A DNA stretch of 44,679 nucleotides from Pseudomonas guariconensis. Lineage in GTDB: Bacteria > Pseudomonadota > Gammaproteobacteria > Pseudomonadales > Pseudomonadaceae. A program made the position numbers and the translations under genes. This document shows, in pieces, positions 23,403 to 32,290 of this stretch (positions are counted from its first letter, which is position 1; the number at the start of each line of letters is the position of its first letter). Location of the stretch: positions 1-44,679 of the forward strand of contig NZ_JAMYBK010000035.1 in NCBI RefSeq assembly GCF_024127895.1, given 5' to 3'. The notes under the pieces were generated by a model. It worked only from the letters and a program-made list of their open reading frames with translations, did not search any database and was not told the DNA's origin.

Positions 23403-24734
23403 ATGAATTTCGCCAAACTCGGCCTGATCGAACCCTTGCTGCGCACCCTGCAGCACCTGGACTACAACACCCCGACTCCCGTCCAGGCCCAGGCCATCCC
23501 CGCCGTGCTGGCCGGCCGCGACCTGATGGCCGCGGCCCAGACCGGCACCGGCAAGACCGCCGGTTTCGCCCTGCCGGTGCTGCAGCGCCTGGCGCTGGAA
23601 GGCGCCAAGGTCGCCAGCAATTCGATCCGTGCCCTGGTGCTGGTGCCGACCCGCGAGTTGGCCGAGCAGGTCCATGCCAATATCCGCCAATACGCCGAGA
23701 ACCTGCCGCTGAGCACCTACGCGGTATACGGTGGGGTCAGCCTCAATCCACAAATGATGCGCCTGCGCCGTGGTGTCGACCTGCTGGTGGCCACGCCTGG
23801 CCGGCTGCTCGACCTGTTCCGGCAGAACGCGGTGAAGTTCGGCCAGGTGCAGACCCTGGTTCTCGACGAGGCCGACCGCATGCTCGACCTGGGGTTCGCC
23901 GAGGAGCTGCAGGCGGTGTATGCCGCGCTACCGCGCAAGCGTCAGACGCTGCTGTTCTCCGCCACCTTCTCCGACGAGATCCGCATGCTCGCCGGCCTTG
24001 CCTTGAACGACCCGCTGAGCATCGAGGTCAGCCCGCGCAACGCCACGGCCAGCACGGTGAAGCAGTGGCTGGTACCGGTGGACAAGAAGCGCAAGGCCGA
24101 CCTGTTCTGCCACCTGCTGCGCAAGCAGCGCTGGAAGCAGGTCCTGGTGTTCGCCAAGACGCGCAACGGCGTCGACCAATTGGTGGAGCGCCTGCTCGGC
24201 GAGGGGATCAATGCCGACGGTATCCACGGTGATCGCCCACAGGCCACCCGCCAGCGCGCGCTGGACAGCTTCAAGGCCCGCGAGATCCAGGTGCTGGTGG
24301 CCACTGATGTCGCGGCCCGTGGCCTGGACATCGACGACCTGCCGCTGGTGGTCAACCTCGACCTGCCGATCGTGGCCGAAGACTACGTGCACCGCATCGG
24401 CCGTACCGGCCGGGCGGGCAACAAGGGCGAGGCGATCTCGCTAGTGTGTGCCGACGAGGTGCAGTTGCTGGCGGCCATCGAGACCCTGATCCGCCAGACC
24501 CTGCCGCGTCACGAGGAGCCGGATTTCATTCCCGATCACCGGGTACCGCTGACCGATGCCAGCGGCCAGGTGCTGAAGAAACCGAAAAAGCCCAAGAAGC
24601 CGAAGGAGAACAGCGCCAAGCGAGGGCTGGGGCGCTGGATGGACAGTGCCGAGCCTGCGTTCTCGGAGCCAGCGGTCAAGCCGGTGCGCAAGGTGCCGAG
24701 CTTCAACAGCGGGCCGCGCAAGCGCAAGTCTTGA
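23403..24734 (+). CDS. rhlE: DEAD-box RNA helicase, RhlE type
   Basis: 443 residues. Q motif 'LDYNTPTPVQAQAIPAVL', motif I AAQTGTGKTA, Ia PTRELAEQV, Ib ATPGRLLD, II DEAD, III SAT, IV 'VLVFAKTRNGVDQL', V ATDVAARGLDID and VI HRIGRTGRAG are all intact. A basic Lys/Pro-rich tail (KKPKKPKKPKENS and RKRKS at the end) would bind RNA, as in RhlE. It unwinds short RNA duplexes, with ribosome assembly and mRNA decay as usual roles. It starts 54 bases after the EamA gene. Confidence 0.92.
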   Translation: MNFAKLGLIEPLLRTLQHLDYNTPTPVQAQAIPAVLAGRDLMAAAQTGTGKTAGFALPVLQRLALEGAKVASNSIRALVLVPTRELAEQVHANIRQYAENLPLSTYAVYGGVSLNPQMMRLRRGVDLLVATPGRLLDLFRQNAVKFGQVQTLVLDEADRMLDLGFAEELQAVYAALPRKRQTLLFSATFSDEIRMLAGLALNDPLSIEVSPRNATASTVKQWLVPVDKKRKADLFCHLLRKQRWKQVLVFAKTRNGVDQLVERLLGEGINADGIHGDRPQATRQRALDSFKAREIQVLVATDVAARGLDIDDLPLVVNLDLPIVAEDYVHRIGRTGRAGNKGEAISLVCADEVQLLAAIETLIRQTLPRHEEPDFIPDHRVPLTDASGQVLKKPKKPKKPKENSAKRGLGRWMDSAEPAFSEPAVKPVRKVPSFNSGPRKRKS

Positions 24735-24740
24735 AATTGC

Positions 24741-24762
24741 AGGGGCCGCGTTGCGGCCCTTT
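24741..24762 (+). terminator. Rho-independent terminator of rhlE
   Basis: GGGCCGC (24743-24749), loop GTT, GCGGCCC (24753-24759), then TTT, 7 bases after the rhlE stop. Confidence 0.75.
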
Positions 24763-24850
24763 CGCGACACAAGGCCGCTCCCACAAATGACCTTAGCTGC
24801 CGGCCCCTGTGGGAGCGGGCTTGCCCGCGAACACGGGCGAAGCCCGTGCC
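24763..24850. repeat. Pseudomonas REP pair (inverted)
   Basis: Copy 1 (24763-24786) contains GGCCGCTCCCACA. Copy 2 (24805-24830) reads TGTGGGAGCGGGCTTGCCCG in the opposite sense, followed by a further hairpin ACGGGC-GAA-GCCCGT (24833-24847). This is the familiar putida-group REP type, here as a head-to-head pair after the terminator. Confidence 0.8.
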
Positions 24851-24904
24851 ATACACCGGTGGTGTCAGGGCTGACTCGTTTGTGGGACAGGCCCACGCAC
24901 GTCC

Positions 24905-26146
24905 TTAGCTACACCGGGCCAGCCACTGTGCCGCCGCACGTCCTGCCCGCAATCCGCTGGCGAAGCAGGCCGTCAGCAGGTAGCCACCGGTCGGCGCTTC
25001 CCAATCCAGCATCTCCCCGGCACAGAACACGCCAGGCAGTCGCTGGATCATCAGCCCTTCATCCAGCGCCTCGAAGCGTACGCCACCGGCGCTGCTGATC
25101 GCCTCGTCCAGCGGCCTTGGCCGTACCAGCTCGATCGGCAAGGCTTTGATCGCCCGCGCCAGCGCCTGGGGATCGGCAAAGGTGGCTGGGCTGGTCAATT
25201 CGCGAAGCAGCGCCGCCTTGACGCCGTCGATCCCCAACTGCCCGTGCAGGTGCTTGGCCATGGAACGTGAGCCACGTGGCTTGGCCAGGGCCTGGACGAT
25301 CTTGTCCACAGGGCGGTCCGGTAGCAGGTCGAGGAGCAGCGTGGCGCGGCCGTCGCGGTTGATGGCCTCGCGGATCGCGGCCGACCAGGCATACACCAGG
25401 CTGCCTTCGACCCCTTGCGCGGTCAGGATGAACTCGCCCTTGCGCGGCGCGCTGCCGGGCATGCCCAGGGCGATGTTCTTCAGCGGGGCGCCGGCGAACT
25501 TGTCTGTGAGCAGGGCGCTCCAGCTTTGCACTTCGAAGCCGCAGTTGCTTGGCTGCAGTGGCGAGATATCCACACCCCGCTCGGCCAGCAGCGGTAGCCA
25601 GGCACCGTCGGAGCCCAGGCGTGCCCAGCTGCCGCCACCCAGGGCGAGTACCACGGCGTCGGCGCGAAGCTGCAGCTCGCCTTGTGGATAAGTGATGCGC
25701 AAGGTGCCATCGGCGTTCCAGCCAAGCCAGCGGTGGCGGGTGTGGATAACCACGCCGCTGTCACGCAGGCGCTTGAGCCAGGCGCGCAGCAAGGGCGCGG
25801 CCTTCATGTCGCGGGGGAAGACCCGCCCGGAAGTGCCGACGAAGGTCTCGATGCCCAGGCCGTGGATCCACTGGCGCAGGGCCTCGCCGTCGAAGTCGCG
25901 CAACAGTGCATCGATCTCGCGATGGCGCCGGGCGTAGCGTGAGACGAAGGCCGGATAGCCTTCGGAATGGGTGATGTTCATGCCGCCGACACCGGCCAGC
26001 AGGAACTTGCGCCCCACCGATGGCATGGCGTCGAACACCTCGACCGCCATGCCGGCCCCGGCCAGCGCCTCGGCGGCCATCAGGCCTGCTGGGCCGCCAC
26101 CGATGACGGCGACGAGGGGAGGGGAAGCGGGGCGTTGGTCGGACAT
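24905..26146 (-). CDS. FAD-binding HI0933/TIGR03862-like flavoprotein oxidoreductase
   Basis: 413 residues from ATG 26146; ATG 26179 would add eleven. FAD site 'VAVIGGGPAGLMAAEALAGA' at the N-terminus, 'GRKFLLAGVGGMNITHSEG' as in the HI0933 family, 'VVLALGGGSWARLGSDG', and the closing nucleotide motif 'GVFCAGEMLDWEAPTGGYLL'. Substrate not known. Two perfect DnaA-box 9-mers lie inside the gene. Confidence 0.87.
   Translation of the reverse strand: MSDQRPASPPLVAVIGGGPAGLMAAEALAGAGMAVEVFDAMPSVGRKFLLAGVGGMNITHSEGYPAFVSRYARRHREIDALLRDFDGEALRQWIHGLGIETFVGTSGRVFPRDMKAAPLLRAWLKRLRDSGVVIHTRHRWLGWNADGTLRITYPQGELQLRADAVVLALGGGSWARLGSDGAWLPLLAERGVDISPLQPSNCGFEVQSWSALLTDKFAGAPLKNIALGMPGSAPRKGEFILTAQGVEGSLVYAWSAAIREAINRDGRATLLLDLLPDRPVDKIVQALAKPRGSRSMAKHLHGQLGIDGVKAALLRELTSPATFADPQALARAIKALPIELVRPRPLDEAISSAGGVRFEALDEGLMIQRLPGVFCAGEMLDWEAPTGGYLLTACFASGLRAGRAAAQWLARCS
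25683..25691 (-). other. Perfect DnaA-box 9-mer
   Basis: TGTGGATAA, the reverse of TTATCCACA. One of three perfect matches within 600 bases (also 25741-25749 and 26274-26282). Confidence 0.5.
25741..25749 (-). other. Perfect DnaA-box 9-mer
   Basis: TGTGGATAA, second of the three. It lies inside the flavoprotein gene, 58 bases from the first. Confidence 0.5.
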
Positions 26147-26273
26147 GGTGGACGGCAGGCTGTGGAAAAGAGCCGGCATTCTACCCCAGCACGGCCCGCG
26201 CAGGCACTGTGCAAAAAATGATCAGCGCCTTGCGGATCAGGCAGTTGAAGGGCTCGGGCGGTTTTCCCGCAGG

Positions 26274-26282
26274 TTATCCACA
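26274..26282 (+). other. Perfect DnaA-box 9-mer
   Basis: TTATCCACA in the gap between the flavoprotein and deacetylase genes. Near matches lie close by (TGTGGAAAA at about 26160). Confidence 0.5.
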
Positions 26283-26295
26283 GGCGGTTCCACAG

Positions 26296-27210
26296 TCATT
26301 GTGAACAACCCAGTACGCGTGCGGCGCTGTGATGGAGAATGCCGTGGCGCTTGGCCAGGGCCTCGCGATCCTTGCTGTAGCCGCCACCGATCACGCCGAC
26401 CACGGGAATGTCGCGTCCCAGGCACTGGCGCAGCACCTGTTCGTCGCGGGCGGCCAGGCCGGCGTCGGTCAGTTGCAGGTAGCCCAGGGCATCGTCCTTG
26501 TGCACGTCGACGCCGGCGTCGTACAGCACCAGGTCTGGCTGGTACAGCGGCAGCAGGTAGTTCAGCGCATCCTCGACCACCTTCAGGTAGGCCGCGTCGC
26601 CCATGCCGCGCGGCAGCGGGATGTCCCAGTCGCTCTGGGCCTTGCGTGCCGGGAAGTTCTGCTCGCAGTGCAGGGACACGGTGATCGCCTCCGGGGTGTC
26701 GTGGAGGATGCGCGCGGTGCCATCGCCCTGGTGCACGTCGCAATCGAAGATCAGGACCCGGTGCACCCGGCCGGCCTCCAGCATGTAGCGGCTGATTACC
26801 GCCAGGTCGTTGAAGATGCAGAAGCCGGCGGGGTGGTCGTGATGGGCATGGTGGGTGCCGCCGGCCAAGTGGCAGGCGATGCCATGCTGCAGAGCCAACT
26901 CGGCGCTGAGCAGCGAGCCGCCCACTGCGCGCACCGTGCGCCGGGCCAGGGCCTCGCTCCAGGGCAGGCCGAGGCGGCGTTGGTCCTCGCGGGACAGCTC
27001 GCCGCTCAGGTAGCGCTCGATGTAGCTGCGGTCGTGGGCCAGGGCGAGGATGTCGTTGGGGCAGATGTCCGGTCGCAGCAGGGCCTGGTCGGTGGCCAGG
27101 CCGCTATCGACCAGGTGATCGCGCAACAGGCGGAACTTGTCCATGGGAAAGCGGTGCTCGGCGGGAAAGGCCGGGCTGTAGTCGTCGTGGTAGATCAGCG
27201 GCAACGGCAT
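26296..27210 (-). CDS. Histone-deacetylase-family (AcuC/HDAC-like) amidohydrolase
   Basis: 304 residues from ATG 27210. The zinc site is visible: 'GGTHHAHHDHPAGFCIFNDL' (His pair of the charge relay), DCDVHQGDGTA (Asp and His ligands) and DAGVDVHKDD (third ligand), with 'GVIGGGY' providing the Gly-Gly-Tyr near the C-terminus. All catalytic residues seem present. Bacterial members remove acyl groups from small amines or proteins. It runs toward the flavoprotein gene in the same direction, separated by 149 bases. Confidence 0.88.
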   Translation of the reverse strand: MPLPLIYHDDYSPAFPAEHRFPMDKFRLLRDHLVDSGLATDQALLRPDICPNDILALAHDRSYIERYLSGELSREDQRRLGLPWSEALARRTVRAVGGSLLSAELALQHGIACHLAGGTHHAHHDHPAGFCIFNDLAVISRYMLEAGRVHRVLIFDCDVHQGDGTARILHDTPEAITVSLHCEQNFPARKAQSDWDIPLPRGMGDAAYLKVVEDALNYLLPLYQPDLVLYDAGVDVHKDDALGYLQLTDAGLAARDEQVLRQCLGRDIPVVGVIGGGYSKDREALAKRHGILHHSAARVLGCSQ

Positions 27211-27338
27211 GGTGGTTTCGGTGGTGTGGGGCCAGCGCTGATCTTGCCAGTTCGAGGCCGGCCTGTCGCTTGCCCCCTGCAATGGGCCTGGCAGCCTACG
27301 CTGTAGAGTGTGAACCCGCGATTCACGGAGCCTTCTCG

Positions 27339-27908
27339 ATGACTTCTATCCTCCAACTGGAAAGTGCACGGCTGGTGCTGCGCCAATGGCAGGACGACGA
27401 CCTGCGCGAGTTCGCCGCGCTGTGCGCCGACCCGCAGGTGATGCGCTACTTCCCGGCACCGATGACACGCCTGGAGACGGCCGCGTTGATCGGGCGGATC
27501 CGCGGTCATTTCAGCGAATACGGCTTTGGCCTGTGGGCCCTGGAGCGCAAGGACAGTGGCGCGTTCATCGGCATGACCGGCCTGCTCAACGTCGACTTCG
27601 ACGCCCCCTTCACCCCTGCGGTGGAGATCAGTTGGCGCCTGGCGCGACGGCACTGGGGCCTGGGCTTCGCCAGCGAGGCGGCGTGGACTTGCCTGCGTTG
27701 TGCTTTCGCCCAGTTGCGCCTGGAGGAAGTGGTGTCGTTCACTACCGAGGGTAACCTGCCTTCGCAGAAGGTCATGCAAGCCATCGGCATGCTCCAGGAC
27801 CCGCAGGGCAGTTTCGAACATCCCCGCCTGCCGGCTGGCCATCCCCTGCGGCGCCATGTGCTGTATCGCATCGACCGGGCGCATTGGGAGCGGACCCTGC
27901 ATGGCTGA
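27339..27908 (+). CDS. GNAT N-acetyltransferase, RimJ/RimL type
   Basis: 189 residues from ATG 27339, with GGAG upstream. The start 'LQLESARLVLRQWQDDDLRE' is typical of the RimL-like branch, followed by 'PQVMRYFPAPMTRLETAAL', 'GFIGMTGLLNVD'-like strand (FIGMTGLLNVD), the acetyl-CoA loop 'RRHWGLGFASEAAWTCLRCA' and 'SFTTEGNLPSQKVMQAIGML'. It acetylates an amino group; substrate unknown. It is divergent from the deacetylase gene (128 bases between starts). Confidence 0.87.
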   Translation: MTSILQLESARLVLRQWQDDDLREFAALCADPQVMRYFPAPMTRLETAALIGRIRGHFSEYGFGLWALERKDSGAFIGMTGLLNVDFDAPFTPAVEISWRLARRHWGLGFASEAAWTCLRCAFAQLRLEEVVSFTTEGNLPSQKVMQAIGMLQDPQGSFEHPRLPAGHPLRRHVLYRIDRAHWERTLHG

Positions 27909-28004
27909 ATGACAGGTCATGCGCGGAGCGGATGACAAACCCTGTATCATTTGCCCCCATAACAGCGTTGTAGCGCCGTGATGCCTTGCTAGGAGAATCC
28001 CCCC

Positions 28005-28874
28005 ATGAGCCACGTATTGGACGACCTGGTCGACCTGTTGAGCCTCGAGCCCATCGAGGAGAACCTGTTCCGCGGACGCAGCCAGGACCTGGGCTTCCGC
28101 CAGCTGTACGGTGGGCAGGTGCTCGGCCAGTCGTTGTCGGCGGCCAGCCAGACGGTCGAGGAGGCTCGTCACGTGCATTCGCTGCACGGCTATTTCCTGC
28201 GTCCGGGTGACGCCAGCATGCCGGTGGTCTACTCGGTCGACCGCGTGCGCGACGGCGGCAGCTTCAGCACCCGGCGGGTGACGGCGATCCAGAAGGGCCA
28301 GACCATCTTCACCTGCAGCGCCTCGTTCCAGTACGACGAGGGCGGCTTCGAGCACCAGGTGCAGATGCCCGATGTGGTCGGCCCGGAGAACCTGCCCAGC
28401 GAAGTCGAACTGGCCCGCGCCATGGCCGACAAGCTGCCCGAGCGTATCCGTGACAAGGTGCTGTGCGCCAAGCCGATCGAGATCCGGCCGGTCACCGAGC
28501 GCGACCCGTTCGACCCCAAGCCGGGCGATCCGATCAAGTACGCCTGGTTCCGCGCCGATGGCAACCTGCCGGACCTGCCTGCCCTGCACAAGTACATGCT
28601 CGCCTATGCCTCGGACTTCGGCCTGCTGACCACCTCGCTGCTGCCCCACGGCAAGTCGGTATGGCGCAAGGACATGCAGATCGCCAGCCTCGACCATGCC
28701 CTGTGGTTCCACCACAACCTGCGTGCCGACGACTGGCTGCTCTACGCCACCGACAGCCCCTGGGCCGGCAATGCCCGTGGTTTCGCGCGTGGCAGTATCT
28801 TCAACCGCGCCGGCCAGTTGGTGGCCTCGTCGTGCCAGGAAGGTTTGATCCGCCATCGCCAGGACTGGGCATGA
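28005..28874 (+). CDS. tesB: Acyl-CoA thioesterase II
   Basis: 289 residues with a double hot-dog fold. 'EENLFRGRSQDLGFRQLYGG' and 'GQVLGQSLSAASQTV' at the N-terminus, 'VHSLHGYFLRPGD', the catalytic Asp region 'SLDHALWFHHNLRADDWLLY' and the end 'RGSIFNRAGQLVASSCQEGL' are standard TesB motifs. It hydrolyses medium- and long-chain acyl-CoA. AGGAG lies 9 bases before the ATG. Its stop overlaps the start of the HAD gene (ATGA), so they are coupled. Confidence 0.94.
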   Translation: MSHVLDDLVDLLSLEPIEENLFRGRSQDLGFRQLYGGQVLGQSLSAASQTVEEARHVHSLHGYFLRPGDASMPVVYSVDRVRDGGSFSTRRVTAIQKGQTIFTCSASFQYDEGGFEHQVQMPDVVGPENLPSEVELARAMADKLPERIRDKVLCAKPIEIRPVTERDPFDPKPGDPIKYAWFRADGNLPDLPALHKYMLAYASDFGLLTTSLLPHGKSVWRKDMQIASLDHALWFHHNLRADDWLLYATDSPWAGNARGFARGSIFNRAGQLVASSCQEGLIRHRQDWA

Positions 28875-29461
28875 GCCTTCGCCGCATGCGCAACTGGGTG
28901 TTCGACATGGACGGCACCCTCACCGTGGCGGTGCATGATTTCGCCGCCATTCGCCAGGCGCTGAGCATCCCGCAGGAGCACGACATCCTCACCCACCTGG
29001 CGGCGTTGCCGGCCGAGGAGGCGGCGGCCAAGCATGCCTGGCTGCTGGAGCACGAGCGCGACCTGGCGATTGCCTCCAAACCAGCCAACGGCGCCGTGGA
29101 GCTGGTGCGCGAGCTGGCCGGGCGGGGTTGCCGCCTGGGTATCCTCACCCGCAATGCCCGCGAGTTGGCCCATGTCACCCTGGAGGCCATCGGCCTGGCC
29201 GACTGCTTCCCGGTGGAGCACATCCTCGGCCGCGACGAGGCCGCGCCCAAGCCCAGCCCCGATGGGCTGCTGAAGATCGCCCGGGCCTGGGGCGTGGCGC
29301 CGGGCGAGCTGGTGATGGTCGGTGACTACCGTTTCGACCTGGATTGCGGGAGAGCGGCGGGGGCGCATACGGTGTTGGTCAATCTGCCGGACAACCCCTG
29401 GCCGGAGCTGGCCGACTGGCATGCGGCGGACTGCTGGGCATTGCGGGCGTTGTTGGGCTGA
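28871..29461 (+). CDS. HAD-superfamily hydrolase
   Basis: 196 residues from ATG 28871, which overlaps the tesB stop by 4 bases. HAD motif I is FDMDGTLT, motif II 'GILTRNARELAHVTL', motif III K in 'EAAPKPSPDGLLKI' and motif IV GDYRFDLDCGRAAG. A small helical cap lies between I and II. It is likely a phosphatase acting on a small metabolite, substrate unknown. Confidence 0.88.
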   Translation: MSLRRMRNWVFDMDGTLTVAVHDFAAIRQALSIPQEHDILTHLAALPAEEAAAKHAWLLEHERDLAIASKPANGAVELVRELAGRGCRLGILTRNARELAHVTLEAIGLADCFPVEHILGRDEAAPKPSPDGLLKIARAWGVAPGELVMVGDYRFDLDCGRAAGAHTVLVNLPDNPWPELADWHAADCWALRALLG

Positions 29462-29744
29462 GCGCTGGCCTGCATGGCGCTTGCAGACAAGCCAAGCACG
29501 ACTTCTGGCGTGCCTGGACATGGCCTGTCGTGATCGAACACCTGCAAGACGTTCTCGAATAATTTCCCCCAGGCTCGCAGGGCTTAAATGAACCCCCGAA
29601 TCCAGCTGGCGCGTCGCTCGGTGAAACCTGTAGAACGATCACAATAGAGCGTGAGCGACGTACCTACCCATTGTTTCCAAAGGAGTTTTCTTCGCTTACG
29701 CCTGCCCGTCCTTTCCTTGTGTCAGCAAAAAGAGAACAAGATCA

Positions 29745-31142
29745 ATGAACACCGTGGGATCCGATGGTAGTAACCTTGCGCAAGGGTTCAAACCACGTCA
29801 TGTAACGATGCTGTCCATCGCGGGCATCATCGGCGCCGGACTTTTCGTCGGCTCCGGGCACGCCATCGCGGCGGCCGGGCCAGCCACCATAATCTCTTAC
29901 TTCGTGGCCGGGACCCTGGTGGTGCTGGTCATGCGCATGCTTGGCGAGATGGCCGTCGCCCATCCCGACACCGGGTCGTTCTCCACCTATGCCGACCAGG
30001 CCATCGGCCGCTGGGCCGGCTACACCATCGGTTGGCTGTACTGGTGGTTCTGGGTCTTGGTGATCCCCATTGAAGCGCTGGCTGCCGGGCATGTGCTCAA
30101 CGCCTGGTTCCCCCAGGTCGACAGCTGGATCTTCGCCTTGCTCTCGGTCGTGCTGCTGGCTGCCACCAACCTGTTCAGCGTGGCCAAGTACGGTGAGTTC
30201 GAGTTCTGGTTCGCGATCCTCAAGGTCACGGCGATCCTGGGCTTCATCGGTCTGGGCTTCGCGGCTCTGCTGGGCTGGTTGCCCGACCGCGAGGTCAGTG
30301 GCCTGGGCAGCCTGATGGCGCAACATGGGGGCTTCGCGCCCAAAGGCGCGGCTGCAGTGATCGCAGCCTTCATCACGGTGATGTTCAGCTTCATCGGCAC
30401 CGAGGCGGTGACCATCGCCGCCGCCGAATCCAGCGACCCGGCGCGCAACATCGCCAAGGCCACCCGTTCGGTGATCTGGCGCATCAGCACCTTCTACATC
30501 CTGTCGATCTTCGTGATCATTTCCGTGGTGCCGTGGAACGACCCGCAACTGGCGGTGGTGGGTTCCTACCAGCGTGCCCTGGAAATCATGAACATCCCCA
30601 ACGCCGCGTTCATGGTCGACCTGGTCGTGCTGATCGCCGTCACCAGTTGCATGAACTCGTCGATCTACATCGCCTCGCGGATGATGTATTCCCTGGCCAA
30701 GCGCGGCGACGCCCCGGCCTTCCTCAACAAGACCTCCAAGGTCGGTGTGCCGCGCGCGGCCGTGTTCGGCAGCACGCTGATCGGTGCGGCCATCGCCATC
30801 CTCAACTACTTCGCGCCCAAGGGCGTGTTCGAGTTCCTGCTCGCCAGCTCCGGCGCCATCGCCTTGCTGGTGTACCTGGTCATCGCCATTTCCCAGTTGC
30901 GTATGCGTGCCCGCCTGGAGCGGGAGAATGCCGAACTGAAGTTCCGCATGTGGCTGTTCCCCTGGCTGACCTGGGCGGTGATCATCTTCATCTCCTGTGC
31001 CTTGGGCGTGATGATGTACACCGAGGAGCACCGGGCGGAGGTGAGCGCTACCCTGAGCCTGGCGATCGTGATTTCCTTCCTCGGGATCGTCACCTCCCGG
31101 GGGCATGGACGGACGGCCGTGGGCGTGCGTTCGATGGGGTAA
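29745..31142 (+). CDS. gabP: GABA permease
   Basis: 465 residues, an APC-superfamily transporter with twelve predicted helices. The sequence closely follows E. coli GabP as I remember it: 'RHVTMLSIAGIIGAGLFVGS', 'PDTGSFSTYADQAIGRWAGY', 'TIGWLYWWFWVLVIPIEA', 'NLFSVAKYGEFEFWFAILKV', 'VTIAAAESSDP', 'ASRMMYSLAKRGDAPAF' and 'SGAIALLVYLVIAISQLRMR'. It imports 4-aminobutyrate across the inner membrane. AGAGAA lies about 9 bases before the ATG. It is the last clearly core-type gene before the island-like region. Confidence 0.92.
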   Translation: MNTVGSDGSNLAQGFKPRHVTMLSIAGIIGAGLFVGSGHAIAAAGPATIISYFVAGTLVVLVMRMLGEMAVAHPDTGSFSTYADQAIGRWAGYTIGWLYWWFWVLVIPIEALAAGHVLNAWFPQVDSWIFALLSVVLLAATNLFSVAKYGEFEFWFAILKVTAILGFIGLGFAALLGWLPDREVSGLGSLMAQHGGFAPKGAAAVIAAFITVMFSFIGTEAVTIAAAESSDPARNIAKATRSVIWRISTFYILSIFVIISVVPWNDPQLAVVGSYQRALEIMNIPNAAFMVDLVVLIAVTSCMNSSIYIASRMMYSLAKRGDAPAFLNKTSKVGVPRAAVFGSTLIGAAIAILNYFAPKGVFEFLLASSGAIALLVYLVIAISQLRMRARLERENAELKFRMWLFPWLTWAVIIFISCALGVMMYTEEHRAEVSATLSLAIVISFLGIVTSRGHGRTAVGVRSMG

Positions 31143-31201
31143 GCGGGTATTGGATGTAGTGCAAAAGGGCATCTGGAAACAGGTATTGCCGGTCGGCCAT
31201 T

Positions 31202-31222
31202 TGGGGCTGCGCAGCAGCCCCA
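31202..31222 (+). terminator. Hairpin downstream of gabP
   Basis: GGGGCTGC (31203-31210), loop GCA, GCAGCCCC (31214-31221), 60 bases after the gabP stop. No T-run follows. A second small hairpin, TCGCCGC-ATG-GCGGCGA, lies at 31251-31267. Confidence 0.5.
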
Positions 31223-31373
31223 GGCCTCACCCTGCTACACCTTCCTGCTGTCGCCGCATGGCGGCGAAATCGAGGAAGCTCATGTCAACCCAATTGAGGG
31301 CAATGCCGGTGCTCAGAAATCAGTCGTTCTCACAGGGAGGGGCGCAGTGCTCTTGTGAATTTGGTGGCTTAGC

Positions 31374-31733
31374 TCACTCCTGCTCCTGACGTTGCAGCAG
31401 CTTGCAAATCTCCACATTCACCTCTACAAACGCCTCCCAGCTGAACTGCTGTGCGTAGTGCACCCGGCAGATATCCGGCCGGGTCTCATAGATCAGGCAG
31501 TGCTTGTCGGCATCACTGTAATGCCGGCAAGCCCCATCCCCCGACCCTCCACAGCCTGCTGCATCCAGCACGTATTCTTGAAGAACAGCAGACAGAAGCT
31601 CTCCACGCCAGGGCATAACCCTGGCCAACCCGCTCGGCAGTGGCTTTGGCACGCTGCTTGGATCCAGATATGAGGCACGTGCTGCCTCGGGCATTTCTGC
31701 CCAGAACGACGGTATCTGTTCGTGTGTGGTCAT
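31374..31733 (-). CDS. YkgJ-like cysteine-cluster protein
   Basis: 119 residues. The part 'KHCLIYETRPDICRVHYA' is the conserved core of the YkgJ family (putative zinc/iron-chelating proteins), followed by 'VNVEICKLL'. The upstream cysteines are spread ('AAGCGGSGDGACRHY') and not the dense CxxC-CC group of larger members. Its ATG overlaps the second stop of the AlpA-like frame by 4 bases (ATGA), so the two are translationally coupled in design. Function unknown. Confidence 0.72.
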   Translation of the reverse strand: MTTHEQIPSFWAEMPEAARASYLDPSSVPKPLPSGLARVMPWRGELLSAVLQEYVLDAAGCGGSGDGACRHYSDADKHCLIYETRPDICRVHYAQQFSWEAFVEVNVEICKLLQRQEQE

Positions 31734-31969
31734 TGCTCATCTCTCTCAGAGAGAGCCCAAGTGACTTCATCACGCTCGTTGATCTTGCTTTCCAGTCAGG
31801 CTTCCACCTCCGCAACGACGAAGTAAACGCCAGCCTGTTTGCTCGGGCCAAATTGGATAGGGCGAGGGAAGCTGGGGTCGCTTTCGTGCAGCTTCTCGAG
31901 GCCAGAGCGGCTCTTGTCAAAGCAGTGCTGCAGCGAGGCGTGACTGATCAGGTACTTCTTGGGGGGCAT
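31730..31969 (-). pseudogene. AlpA-like prophage regulator interrupted by an in-frame TGA
   Basis: From ATG 31969 the frame reads 'PPKKYLISHASLQHCFDKSR', 'SGLEKLHESDPSFPRPIQFG', 'AGVYFVVAEVEA' and then TGA at 31798-31796, giving 57 residues. Past the stop it goes on in the same frame with 'LESKINERDEVTWALSERDE' to a second TGA overlapping the next gene's start. AlpA-type proteins have 'FP.P..', a Val-Glu-Ala-Trp and a charged last helix, so the TGA stands where Trp (TGG) is expected. The simplest view is a single G-to-A nonsense mutation. A 57-residue product that still binds DNA, or read-through, is also possible. Confidence 0.72.
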
Positions 31970-31989
31970 GTGTGGGTCTCTGTGTAAGC

Positions 31990-32290
31990 CGACACAGATT
32001 TAATACCCCTGCCAGACCCCTGTGGCTCGATTTCAAACCGAAAAATCGTCGGAAAACGCAATGACGGTTGATGTGAGCGCTGGAGTCGTCTGCATAAGCT
32101 CCTGTCGTCCCGAGAGCTACCATGCAACCTTGTGGAAGGCTATGGGCGCTCGCGATGACAGGGTGGTATGCATCATGACCGAGACGCTGCCGACTGGGCT
32201 GCTCTCTGAAATCGGTGGCGGCCCCAAAGTTTCGGAAGCATTAGTCATCGTTGGTGCGTGCTGACTTGTTTTTTCGAGCGTGGCCAAGTA
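31990..32290. other. Stretch without a supported gene
   Basis: About 300 bases between the AlpA-like gene and a GNAT fragment. A plus-strand open frame of 67 codons (from ATG 32061) has no ribosome site and no motif I know. I treat it as non-coding or decayed. Confidence 0.4.

Noticed and set aside
29466..29484. Possible sigma-54 promoter (GG-N10-GC) upstream of gabP
   Set aside because: The bases before the GC element do not match TT, and the site lies some 260 bases from the gene. Too weak.
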